Shown here: positions 20,253-31,973 of the stretch, piece by piece
Numbering within the stretch: the stretch's first letter is position 1
Layout: each line of letters opens with the position of its first letter
Source: Cryptomeria japonica
Taxonomy: Eukaryota > Streptophyta > Pinopsida > Cupressales > Cupressaceae
DNA: 64,000 nt
Assembly (NCBI RefSeq): GCF_030272615.1
Contig: NC_081413.1
Span: forward strand, 24,789,966 to 24,853,965
Direction: 5' to 3'
Program-made: the position numbers and the translations under genes
Notes under the pieces: model-generated
Database searches by the model: none
What the model was told of the DNA's origin: nothing
Seen by the model: the letters and a program-made list of their open reading frames with translations, nothing else

Positions 20253-22434
20253 CAGAGGCACGTGCTCCCTAGGACAGAGACAGATGTAGTTTGACATTTT
20301 GTAGTCAGCTTGCAAACCATACTTAGGACAGACAGTCCAATTTTTTACTCCGATATTATGTGGATATATGATATGATATGCATCGATATGAGGGGATGCA
20401 ATGTGTTATGACTTATAGTTGTTTTCTATGTATGGATGATGTATGCACTATTTATTGTGGAACATGTATGAATACATTTTGATGTGTTTTTGGTGCATTT
20501 ATAATATGAAATGGATAAAATGTTTGATGTGATGTTCGATATAATGCAAATGTACTAACCAATGAATGAAGGATGCAACATGTGTTTGGGGAAATCGGAG
20601 CACTAGACCGAATTGACTATCCGAACTAATGGAAGAAATGTTAGTAAGAAGAAATGAGATAGAGGATAGTTAGAGACGAAAAAAAAACTTGCTTTCACTA
20701 ATGCACTTTGTAGGTGAGAACCTTTATTTTAATGTAGCAAAATGGATGCGTAGCATCATGGCATTGAAGGCCAGAGCTGAAATGCAACCCTTTTTGCAAA
20801 AGACAGACACATTGCAGACAAACAGCAATCACAACAACAAAAAGAAAGGGACCATGAACCATCCCGGTCACTCTAAATCACTCAGTGACATCATCGAGCA
20901 ACATAGGAACATGATAGAAGATAAATGATAAGACTCACAAATTCCAACAAGTCAAACAAACATCTTGATCTTCATTGTCAAAAGTTGAAAGTGTTGATAA
21001 GACGATCATGCTGTCTAGTTTCAGGGAATGCAGTACCCCGTCTAAGACAGAACACAGTCTGGTTTTGAGTATACCACACCCTGTATAAGACCCATGATAG
21101 TAGAGACAAGGACCAATGATTTTGACGTTGATTGATATGATAATTTTGATCAGTTTGAATGTCTGGTTTGATTGAAAAAGTTCATCTGTTAATGCGTGAT
21201 TTGTAGTAAAGCGCAGTGTTGGATTGCGTCTCGTTGGAGAGATGCTCAGTGATTTTTCTTATGCACAAAAGGGATATTTTTTTTGCAAAATGCTTTTCAA
21301 GTTTTAATTTTTTTTTCAGGACATTTTTCATTTTTTTTGGACTATTGCAGGACATTTTTCAATTTTTTTGCATTATTTCAGGACATTTTTCCATTTTTTT
21401 TCTTTTTTTATTATTTCAGGATATTATTTGATTTTTTTATTTTTGGATTATTTCAGGATATTATTTGATTTTTTTTATGATTTTGCCCCTAGTGTCTAGC
21501 AAGGCAAGGAATATGACAGGTGAATAAGTAGGCTTTCTGAAATGTTGGTGAATAGAGGGAAGACAAAGACCTTTTATTATGGAGACAATATGGATGCAAT
21601 TTTCAAGGGCTATTGCGTGATGGGACCAGAGACTGGATATGACAATGTACAACAAGAACATGGCATGAGGGACATGTCAAGAGGTTTTTGAAACTATGTT
21701 TAAATTTTGCATCCTTATGTCAGATCAAGATCAAGGGATAGAAAAAGAGTGTATGGATAGTGATAAGATATGGATAGGATAAGCAAGACCAAGAATAGGC
21801 TAAGGGACATGGACTAAAGGTCGGGATAGGTTAAGGGATAGTGACAGAAAGTTGCAATAAGCTAGGGAATATGGATGAAAGGTTACAATAAGCAAATGGA
21901 TAAAGACCAAAAGCTATGATGGACTAAAAGCTGCAAACAAGATGCATGATGCTCATGAAGATAGTCAGCCTTGTCAAGATCAAAAGGTGGAAAGGGAAAC
22001 TAGACATGAGGGACAATAGGATAATGGAGGGTAATGACAGGGGTTTGATAGGATACTGAAGGGCAATAAGATATGAAGAAGGAAACCTGCCCCCAAGTGT
22101 GGTGTGCAAGAAGTTCATAGACTACACATGATGCCTGTTTGCCAGGTTTTCATCATAGTACTTGCCCAAGGCACCTGTTTGCCAGGTTTTCACCAGTGGA
22201 CGAATTATTTTTCTTTACTTTTTTTTTCTTTTTTTTTCGATCTTTTTTTTTTTTTGATCTTTTTTTTTTTTTTTTGATCTTTTTCAATAGAAGATGGACA
22301 CATGATAGGGATGGAAGAAGGACTTAAACATCTTTCTGTTTGGATAGTAACCTTGAAATAAATGGGCCATGACCTTTAAAAGTATGCTCAAAGACGTTGG
22401 TAGAATAAGGACATGGAAAATGAGATGAAACTAC
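20253..22434. other. Reversed 3' non-coding region in the unit B block
   Basis: Reverse complement of the region between the convergent genes. It includes the minisatellite in T-rich orientation (21300-21480) and the pyrimidine run (22203-22285). Apparent frames rich in Phe and Ile come only from the repeat. Confidence 0.65.
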
Positions 22435-23743
22435 CCAAAGTGAGTACGGCTAGAATACCTTGGCATTCTAACTCACTATAAACAAATACCTGATGGGCGA
22501 AAGCTTTGAAGGACGGGTTACATGGGAATTGTAGTTACTTGGGAAGTGATGACGCTTGAACTCTTTCTCATATCAACATCTAAGTAGGACCTCATGGTCT
22601 AAATCATGCTTGCACGTCTACATTTGTTTGGTATCTTGGTGGGCTTAATGTCTCAATCACGCTTGCATGACACCAAGGAGTAATGCTTAACAGAAATCCT
22701 TACTAAACACCTTGTATTTAGAGGCCAAAAATCCTTCTAGTTCATTGAGAAGGACAAGTTCGGATACTAGGAAGAGATACTAAGTTCTCCATGGGGAGAT
22801 TTCCATGGGGACTAATGCTTGGTTGCATTGAGAAGTGAGTGTCGTGGAGGGGAGCCCGTGGGTTCAAGCATCTATGCATTCTCCTTGAATCCGATAACGA
22901 GTCTACCTCTCAAGTACCTAATGTCCTTGCCTACCATAAGAAATGTGTGAATGAGCATGATTGTCTTGAGTCTATGTTAAAATATCTTCTCTTCTTTGCT
23001 TGTCAAAAGTTGAATTGTATCTCATTTCAAAAACAAGACAAATTGATTCAAAACAAGGTTAAACACAAGAACATTTCATCCAACAAAGATCAAAACACCT
23101 TCAAACATGGTTGTCAAACATTTTTCAAAATCTTGTCTCAACATTCATGTCACTTAGATTTGGGTTCATCTTAGGTTTGCATTTTGCAAAGTCATTGTCA
23201 ACTACCAAGGTTAGGTTTCACTTAGGTCATACTCCTTTGCATATCAATAAGGGTCATCCAGTTGCATGTGTCCTCTTTCATTAGAGTAATACCATTGTCA
23301 TACATTCATATTTGCATACCCTAGGTCTCTTCATTAAGTTTAGGTCATTATCATATCATATTTGTCATACTTGAGTAATCCAAATCTTTGATAAACCCTA
23401 AGTCATTGTTAGGACATCTAGACCTTATCAAACTTTTGTCTTTTTGTCATCAATGTCATTTGGTCAAACCTTGCTTAGTATCCAAGCATATAGGGGAGAC
23501 ATTGTCATTTTGTCCTTTTGTCACTTGGTCCATTTTTCCTTTGAGGTCTAGACATCATTTCAATCTCCTAAGGGTCTCATTTTTAGAATTGCATTCATGA
23601 GTTTGTCAAAATCTTCAAAAACAACAAAAACATAGGTTGCATTCTTGCCATAGATTACATTTTCATCTATTTAGGTTACATTTAGTTGCATATCATACAT
23701 CATCCTTTTAAAATCCAAAATCCCAAAAACATTGCATAGTGAC
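22435..23743 (+). other. Unit B leader, second part
   Basis: Collinear with unit A 9971-11282. A segment of about 100 bp present in A, C and D before the last third (gcatagtaattgtccctttg in A) is deleted here at about 23360. No gene is supported; the frame at 22839-23174 lacks an ATG start. Confidence 0.55.
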
Positions 23744-26560
23744 ATGTCTACTGAAACAAGGTTCCAAGCACCAATGATGCAACAACGTTTGACATATCAA
23801 CCGACAATGCAATCACAATTCTATCCAACCCAACAACAAAGCAACATTGATCAAACTTTTTATGATGAAACAAGTCTCCAAATACAAAAACTAGAGGAGA
23901 AACTAGCTCAAGAAGAGGAGATATTGGAACAAAGAGTGAAAAACATTCAGAAGAATAGATCACAAATGTCCAAAATGTTTCGAAAATTTCCAAGTCAAAA
24001 TCCAAAGATTGAGCCAATTGATGTAAGATCTCTTCTTGAACGATCAGACACACCAGCTCTCCTCTCCCAAATAGAGATGATGAAACAATTTCAAGAAAGG
24101 AGACAACATCAATTTCAACATTATGTTCCTCCACAACAAGACCAAGAACGTGTTTACTATCAATCTGATTTTCAACCAATACAACCAATGGTCCAACCAA
24201 TGGTCCAATTTCAACAATATGTCCAACCAACTATACAATGTCAACAAATGGTTCAACCAATGGTGGAATATCAATGTCAACAACCACAACCAAACATTCA
24301 AAAACAAAGGTTGCAGCACACACCAACACAAGTTTCAAACATGTCAGAACAATTGAACCAAGACCAATATCAAAACATAACATCAGACTAGAACCAACTC
24401 CTTGCCAAACAAGTTCAAATTCCAGATATAACTATGTCAAAACCTCGAAAGAAAGGTGGCTTTATTGCAATGCTCTTAAGAAAATTACCAAGTGAGCTCT
24501 TTGAAGAAGATCAAGATAGTACACTTATGTCTAGCAATGCCTCATCCCCCCACAAACAAATTGACTCTCCAGTGGCATCTATCCCTACACTTTTAGAAGT
24601 TTCACAAGAACCTTCCATATTGTCCTCATCCAATAATACACCCAAAGATGCAATTATCCAAGAGCTATCCATAATTAATTGCCAAGATAATCTAATTCAT
24701 GATGCACATCCTTGTCATGTTTCGGAAATACTAGACCCAATGCAACCATGCACTTTATTGCCATTACCTGTTTTAGAGGACCCCATTCGAAGTCCCTCTT
24801 CCTCATGTTCAAGCATTGATTCCTTTCCAGAATCCATCACAAATGTTCAAAGTGCATTTCCTTCATGCCAAACCATTGATCCCTTGTCAGAATCCCCCAT
24901 GCATATCCAAAGTCCAACCTCATGTCAAGAGGATAATTTAGAGCATAAAGAAACGCGTGTTAAAACAGATCAAGATCAAGATCCTGAAACCTTATCATCC
25001 CATCCAATTGCTGACCAGGATCTCATCTTCCCAGGAAGTCATGATGATTCCCCTATTCTTGTCCATCCTATCCAAAGTCCTATTGACACTCCATTCCCCA
25101 AGCAAGATCAAGATACCCCAGTCCATCCAATCCCAAATGATCCCCTTCTATTTCATGAACACAATATCCTATCAAATCCCATTGACATTCCACTTCCTAA
25201 GAAAGAGCAAGATATCCCTTCCATCCTTTCCAATGATCCCATTGAAAGTCAAGAGAAAAGCACCTTTAAAGAGGATTCTAATGATCTTCCTCCTTGTCAA
25301 GATCAAATTATTCCTTTAAATCCTCCACAAGATCCTCTTGTTCCTCCATCTCCATGTCCTAATCCAGCATATCCACTCCAAGATTGCATTTCTTTTGATG
25401 ATCCAATTATTTTTCCCATTCCATCTATTGAAGAGCCTGTCATTGAACCATGTCCACTACACAATCCTAGTCTCCCTCATGATCCTAATCCCCTTCATGA
25501 TTCTAACGTGTCAGTGCAAGATGTTCATGAACCCCTGACATGCATAATGGGTTCTTCCACTTTGGTGAAATCTGATCCACTTCAAGATCTCATTATTTCT
25601 CTCATATCATATCCACCTCATAATGGACTCACGTCTTCTTCCCAAAGAAAAGAGTATCCTACAAGTCAAGATATTCATTAAGGGAAAGGGGTAGATCTCC
25701 ATAAGCAAGATTCCCTTAATGTCGAAGAAAATGTTAAGGGTCATGTCTACACAACTCACTCTCAAGATGTTGGTACCCCTACTAAATCCAACATCCCTTC
25801 AAAGTCCAAACATATCCCTTCCCCATCATACTTTCCATCCATCTTAAGTCCTTATATCCCTTCATCCTTTATGCAAGGTCAACAAAGGCACACATCCTTG
25901 AGTAAATTTCATCAATCCAAAAGAAGTCCATTTCATTCATATCCATCCATGCATTCCTTTCCTCCTCCAAGCAATTTGGATGCCAAGTGTAAATGTCATA
26001 AGTCTAGCAATCCACATGTATTCAAGGATCAACATGTCCAATATAATCGACATGTCAAAACAAAGAACAATATGATCTATAAAGCAAAGGAAAAATCTAA
26101 AAGGTCACAAAGGCCCATTGCTCAAAAACAAAAGTTAAAATCTATATGGGTTCCTAAATCCCTTGTGCAAGCAATGCACTCCAAGGAACCACAAAAGCAT
26201 GAAAAATCAAAAACCATGTTGATCCCTAAGCGGCTCCTTGAAGCACAAAAGCCTAAAGAAACATCAAAATTGGCATCTAAAATTGCTATTCCTCCATCCA
26301 AACCTTCCAAGTCTATTCCTCCATCACCTTCTTCATCCATTTTGGGCCCTTATTTCCCAAAATCCATAGCCTTTCCTTCGTCAAAATCTCCATATCGAAA
26401 ACCCACTTTTCCTCCATCAGTCCATCACCCCTCAAGGTGTGTGCCAATGTCGATCTTGCCTTCATTTCCATCCATTGAAGCCCAATTCTTCCAATACCCT
26501 ATAGATTATCCAATGCATATTTTCCATCTTTCGATTCCGTTGATCCCATCCTTCGGATAA
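23744..26560 (+). pseudogene. ORF1 of unit B, unknown protein, best preserved among A-C
   Basis: ATG 23744 to TAA 26560, 939 codons, with only two in-frame stops: TAG at 24389 (after QNITSD) and TAA at 25679 (after TSQDIH). The first half carries the coiled-coil segment (EEKLAQEEEILEQRVKN) and the QPMVQ repeats. The long middle is acidic and Pro-rich, with recurrent short phrases such as DPLLF and DIPSIL. The end contains SIWVPKSLVQAM and TMLIPKRLLEAQ; the second box has Leu where the other units have Trp. The TAG is shared with A and C and the TAA with A. It ends 2352 bp before the stop of the convergent PMD gene. Function unknown. Confidence 0.7.
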
Positions 26561-28911
26561 ATCCTTGCCTTAGTTTTATCTCATTTTCCATGTCCTTATC
26601 CTACCAACGTCTTTGAGCATACTTTTAAAGGTCATGGTCCATTTATTTCAAGGTTACTCTCCAAACAAAATGATGTTTAAGTCCTTCCATCCCCTATCAT
26701 GTGTCCATCTTCTATTGAAAAATATCAAAAAAAAAAAAAGAAAAGTGAAAAAAAAAAGAAAAAAAAAGTAAAGAAAAATAATTCGTCCACTGGTGAAAAC
26801 CTGGCAAACAGGCGCCTTGGAAAAGTACCGTGATGAAAACCTGGCAAATAGGCATCATGCGTAGTCTATGAACTTCTTGCACACCACACTTGGGGGCAGG
26901 TTTCCTCCTTCATATCTTAATGCCCTTCACTAACCTATCGAACCCCTGTCATTACCCTCCATTATCCTATTGTCCCTCATGTCCAGTTTCCCTTTCCACC
27001 TTTTGATCTTGACAAGGCTGACGATCTTCATGAGCATCATGCATCTTGTTTGCAGCTTTTAGTCCATCATAGCTTTTGGTCTTTATTCATTTGCTTATTA
27101 TAACCTTTCATCCATATTCCCTAGCTTATTGCAACTTTCTGCCCCTATCCCTTAACCTATCCCAACCTTCAGTCCATGTCCCTTAGCCTATTCTTGGTCT
27201 TGCTTATCCTATCCATATCTTATCACTATCCATACACTCTTTTTCTGTCCCTTGATCTTGATCTGACATAAGGACTCAAAATTTAAACATAGTTTCAAAA
27301 ACCTCTTGACATATACCTCATGCCATGTTCCTGCTTTACATTGTCATATCCAGTCTCTTGTCCCATCACGCAATAGCCCTTTAAAATTGCATCCATGTTG
27401 TCTCCATAATAAAAGGCCTTTGTCTTCCCTCTATTCACCAACATTTCAGAAAGCCTACTTATTCACCTATCATATTCCTTGCCTTGCTAGACAATTGGGG
27501 CAAAATCATTAAAAAAATCAAATAATATCCTGAAATATTCCAAAAAAAAAAATCAAATAATATCCTGAAATAATCCAAAAAAAAAAATTGAAAAATGTCC
27601 TGAAATAATCCAAAAAAAAAAATTGAAAAATGTCCTGAAATAATCCAAAAAATATTGAAAAATGTCCTGCAATAGTCCAAAAAGAATTGAAAAATGTCCT
27701 GAAAAAAAAATCTCTAAAAATCGAATAATGTCCTAAAAAAAATCCCTAAGCATCAAATAATGTCCTGAAAAAATCATTAAAATCAAATAATGTCCTGAAA
27801 AAATCCCTAAAAGGTCATATAAAGTCTTGAAAAAAAAATGAAAACAAAAAAATTATAAAAACTCGAAAAACATTTTGGAAAAAAATATATCCCTTTTGTG
27901 CATAAGACAAATCACTGAGCATCCCTCCAATGACACGCAACCCAACACTGGGCTTTAATGCAATCACGCATTAACAAATGAACTTTTTCAATCAAACCAA
28001 ACATTCAAACTGATCAAAATTGTCATATCAATCAACCTCAAAAACATTTGTCCTTGTCTCTACTATCATGGGTCTTATACAGGGTGTGGTATACTCGAAA
28101 CCAGACTGTGTCTTGTCTTGGACAGGGTACCACATTCCCTGAAACCAGAAAGCATGATCGTCTTATCAACACTTTCAGCTTTTGACAATGAAGATCAAGA
28201 TGTTTTTTTCACTTGTTGGAATTAGTGAGTCTTATCATTTATTGATTTATCTTCGATCATGTTCCTATGTTGCTCGATGATGTCACTGAGTGATTTAGGG
28301 TGACCGGGATGGTTCATGGTCCCTTTCTTTTTATTTGTTGTGATTGTTGTTTGTCTGCAATGTGTCTGCATTTTGCAAAAAGGGTTGCATTTTAGCTCTG
28401 GCTTTCAATGTCGTGATGCTACGCATCCATTTTGTTACATTAAAATAAAGGTTCTCACCTACAAAGTGCATTAGTGAAAGCAAGTTTTTTCTTCATCTCT
28501 AACTTTCCTCTGTCTCATTTCTTCTTACTAACATTTCTTCTATCAGTTCGGATAGTCAGTTCGGTCTAGTGCTCCGATTTCCCCAAACACATATGCTGCA
28601 TCCTGCATTCATTGGTTAATACATTTGCATTACATCAAGCCTCACATCAAGCATTTTATCCATTTCATATTATAAATGCATCAAAATGTATTCATACATG
28701 TTCCACAATAAATAGTGCATACATCATCCATACATAGAAAACAACTATAAGTCATAACACATTGCATTCCATCATATCGATGCATATCATATCATATATC
28801 AACATAATATCAGAGTACAAAATTGGACTGTTTGTCCTAAGTATGCCCCGCAGGCTGACTACATAAATGTCAAACTACATCTGTCTCTATCCTAAGGAGC
28901 ATGTGCCTCTA
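26561..28911. other. Unit B region between the convergent genes, non-coding
   Basis: It contains a purine run (26727-26776), the 295-bp segment that unit A lacks (around 26890-27185), the minisatellite at 27512-27830, and the conserved stretch acagggtgtggtatactcg near 28079. No gene. Confidence 0.6.
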
Positions 28912-31222
28912 TCACTGGGTGCTCCCTCTGTCCTCCTCATCCCTGCCATGTCTCAAAGATGATGTCCCTCCTATCCCTGGTCCTGGCTGTGGTGGTCTCA
29001 TAGGTCCACTCACCCCCATGCTACTCACTGACCTCCGAGAGCATGCCCTACTCTCTGTCCTCAATTGTGCCCGATATGAAGCTGCTCTCTGCTCTAGTGG
29101 AACTGCACTCTCATATAGTGTCCTCCAATGGCGTATCTCCTCTCTGGTCTCTACCAACATCTGTGCCATCTCCCGTGCACTGGCATCCCTAATCGACCCA
29201 ATATACTAAGTGACTCTCTGTTCTTCTCGCTGTGCCTGGGCTATTGTTGTATCTCGAGCCGCTGTAAGTTTGGCTATCTCTACTGTGAACTGATCCTGCT
29301 CTATCCTCAAGATGCCATTATGTCTCTCTAAAGTCGCAATGTGATCATGCTGACTCACTATGGTAGCACTGCACATCTCCATCTCCTCTATGCTAGCTAT
29401 CTCCAGCTTTATGGGTATATCCTGCAATGGCTCCTGATCGCCTGAATCTGGCTCATAATCGTCATCCCTCTCATCATCTCCATCCTCGTCATCCCCTCAT
29501 CCTTATCCCCGCCCTCATCCTCCTCATCCTCATCATCTCCCTCCTCCTCTCCTGTAAGTGGGAAGTCCTCCTGTCTCCTAGGTACCAGAATATCAGGATC
29601 TGTCAATGGCACTGGCCGTTGTCGTGCAAACCATCTCTCATACTCCTCTGTCATCTCGGTGTCCTCCACATCTGATCTCCAATCCCACTATCTCTACTGT
29701 AGCTATGTGGAGTTGGCATATGCTATGTGTGGCTGAATCATACTCCCCCACTGACTCGTCTCTCTGTGAGATCGAGCAAAGTGTGCAATCCTCCTAGGTA
29801 CATCGTACCTCTCTCCAAACTATCGTCTGACTCTCTCTGGAAGGTACATCTCAATCACTCTCTGGCAATTCACTGGTCACCCAATCAGGTATCTCTCCAG
29901 TCTACAATACAATAGCTCATCACTATCATCTGATCATCCAGGGCAATCACGATGTGGCCTCCATGTGAACTCTCTCAGTCTGTCTAGCTCGTGTTGCCAA
30001 TACAATATGTATCCAAACGGACCCTGTCTCAGTGCTCCCCCATAGCAGTACACATATGGTCGATGTGGTAATACATGTCTCTCTACAATCGGTCGACATA
30101 TGGCTATGTGCTCAAATGCCCATACCTGTAACAATGTGACTCCACAGCTCAAAGTCTGCACACCCTGATATGCTATCTGATGCAACTGAAAATATAGCAT
30201 AGCCAGTACACATGGTCCCCATGCGTACACCGTCCCCTCTGTCGCCATCCGCTCTAGCACTCTTCCCCATCCAATCGGGAATCCATGTCCTCATCTATCT
30301 CCTGCTAATAAACATGCTATCACCACTGCTATCACCACATATTGTCGATCATACTCTGATGCCATCATCTCCCAGCTGATCTCCCTCTCTACGATATTTA
30401 GATCATCTGCGTCACACTCAAATAATCTGCACAACGCATCTCTCCCTATCACTGAGTCATACTCTACCATCTCTCCATGAATCGAAATGCGGAGGATATG
30501 CCATACATCCTCTAGTGTCACCGTCGCCTCTCCAGTCGCTAGATGGAAAGAGGAGGTCTATGAATGACATCGCTCTGCCAATGCGGTAAGCAGTCCTGTG
30601 TTTGTCCTAATCTCAGGCATGAATGTGATATAGTATATCCCAAGTCCTGCTAATGTATCTCTGTCCGTGCTTCTGAGTCTATGTCGTAACATGAAGCAAT
30701 CTAGTCGTTTCTCCTATGTGATCAACGGATACTGTCGACTCTGCATCACAATTGGGGCATATTTTGTCAGTTTTAAGGTTTGCTCCTACGGGTTGCATTT
30801 CCTCATTTCATCCACAAATTAGGGTGTTTCTAATCTATTTTGACCTATCCTATTCTTATCCCCCTTTTCAGGATCATTCGCATGCCAATTTTGACCAAAT
30901 TAGGGTTCACAATACACAACTGCGCTTGTGTGATATGTCCTGCGCCTGTGTAACACAACCTATGCCTGTGTCCCCTACACAAGCATAGAAGACCCTACAC
31001 AAGTGCAAAATTCACCCTACACAAGCACAGAATTCACCCTACACAAGTGCAAAAGTGAGTTTCTGCATTCTCTGTGGGCCTCGCAATGTCCCGTAAGCCG
31101 GTCAAATTCATAAAATTGAAAATATGGGTTTTTGAGATACATACAGCTGCTCCCGCGTCATCCGGTCATTCGTAGGTGCGTACACATTCTCTGAGGTGAT
31201 CTGCCATTGGAATGTTCACCAT
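28912..31222 (-). pseudogene. Antisense PMD protein gene, unit B
   Basis: Same two-exon layout as in A: exon 1 31222-31145 (26 codons), intron 31144-30741 (404 bp, gtatgt donor), exon 2 30740-28912. The mobile domain is the better part of this copy. ERMATEGTVYAWGP begins a 108-codon open stretch (30260-29934) that includes GCVTLLQ-like SCGVTLLQVWAFEHIA, RPYVYCYGG and ELDRLREFTWRP. Exon 2 is 1829 bp, one base short of the 610-codon length. The loss of a C in a C-run of the acidic region (about 29495) shifts the frame, so the coiled coil and tail are read separately. Stops also occur before GLLTALAE-W and in the linker. Confidence 0.7.
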
Positions 31223-31596
31223 CTCTCTGCAAGTGTCCTTTTCCAGAGCAACAAATTCTCCTCTTTGGCTGGTGCAAATGAGCAATTTTCACTCTCTTTG
31301 TCTCATTTATAGCTCTTTGTCAGTGCATAGATGGACGTGCACTCTCTCCATTTCATGTCTAGTCAGGGTCTTTTGCGCTTTCAATTGCTTGTCATTCATG
31401 CATCTGATCTCCGATTGTCAGTCTGTTCGCTCCTATCATATTCTATCATTCTTATCGATCAATTGGCCTCTTTTCTGGATGTTTCCGGCCAATTCCTCGA
31501 GGGGGCATCCATATGTCATTGTCATTGTCTGGGGCATTTTTATTATTGTTCTTTGAAACAACGCTTAAAATTGCATTGTCTCAAAGAGGGGTAAAA

Positions 31597-31634
31597 TGTA
31601 GACGTCTAAAAATGGTAATTATTTCCTATCTACA
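31597..31634 (+). repeat. 38-bp mini-LTR at the B/C boundary
   Basis: Base-for-base the same as the mini-LTR at 18849-18886, including the internal joint. The polypurine tract (31583-31596) precedes it and the primer-site-like sequence (31640-31658) follows. Identical deletion ends show that the two mini-LTRs have one origin. Confidence 0.8.
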
Positions 31635-31973
31635 TTAATTGGTGAACTCGACGTGAACTAACCCCCTAACCATGCTTTTGAGTGCTTTTAAGTTTATTTG
31701 CAGGTTAAAAACCCAAGAAACAGGGTAATGTAGGGTTTTCTAAGAACTTTTGTGCCTGTGTAAGACAATTTGCACCTGTGTCAAGCATTCTGCGCTTGTG
31801 TCAAGGACAATCTGTGCCTATGTTAATCATTTTGTGCCTGTGTGAGACATTCTGCGCCTGTGTAGGGCCAGAAATAGAGGTAAAAGGCAGTGTTTTTCAC
31901 TTGCAAATTGTTTTGTTTTGCATTTTGTTTTTTCTTTTTTGCTTTTTGGTACTGATTCTATAAATTGGTCAAC
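31635..31973 (+). other. Unit C leader, first part
   Basis: Primer-site-like tggtgaactcgacgtgaac (31640-31658) and the gcgcctgtgt repeats (31738-31866), collinear with unit B. Confidence 0.65.

Larger units (their letters stand above)
19218..22434. repeat. Inverted mosaic block in unit B (3.2 kb)
   Basis: It replaces the part of the leader equivalent to unit A 9585-9970. Parts, left to right: 19218-19380 is ORF1 reversed (antisense of the codons SHPIVDQ back to SFPSCQT, equivalent to B 24855-25020); 19381-19421 is a short linker whose gaaattaggaaaattagaa resembles reversed LTR sequence; 19422-22434 is the 3' half of a unit reversed, from the PMD C-terminal half through the minisatellite to just past the ORF1 stop. 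The join at 22434 returns to the leader at cccaaagtgagtacgg. The block matches A 14110-16991 and B 26565-29730 in reverse. Confidence 0.75.

Noticed and set aside
22839-23174. 111-codon leader frame also seen at 48337-48672
   Set aside because: It lacks an ATG start, is broken in C and altered in A, and its conservation equals that of the surrounding leader.
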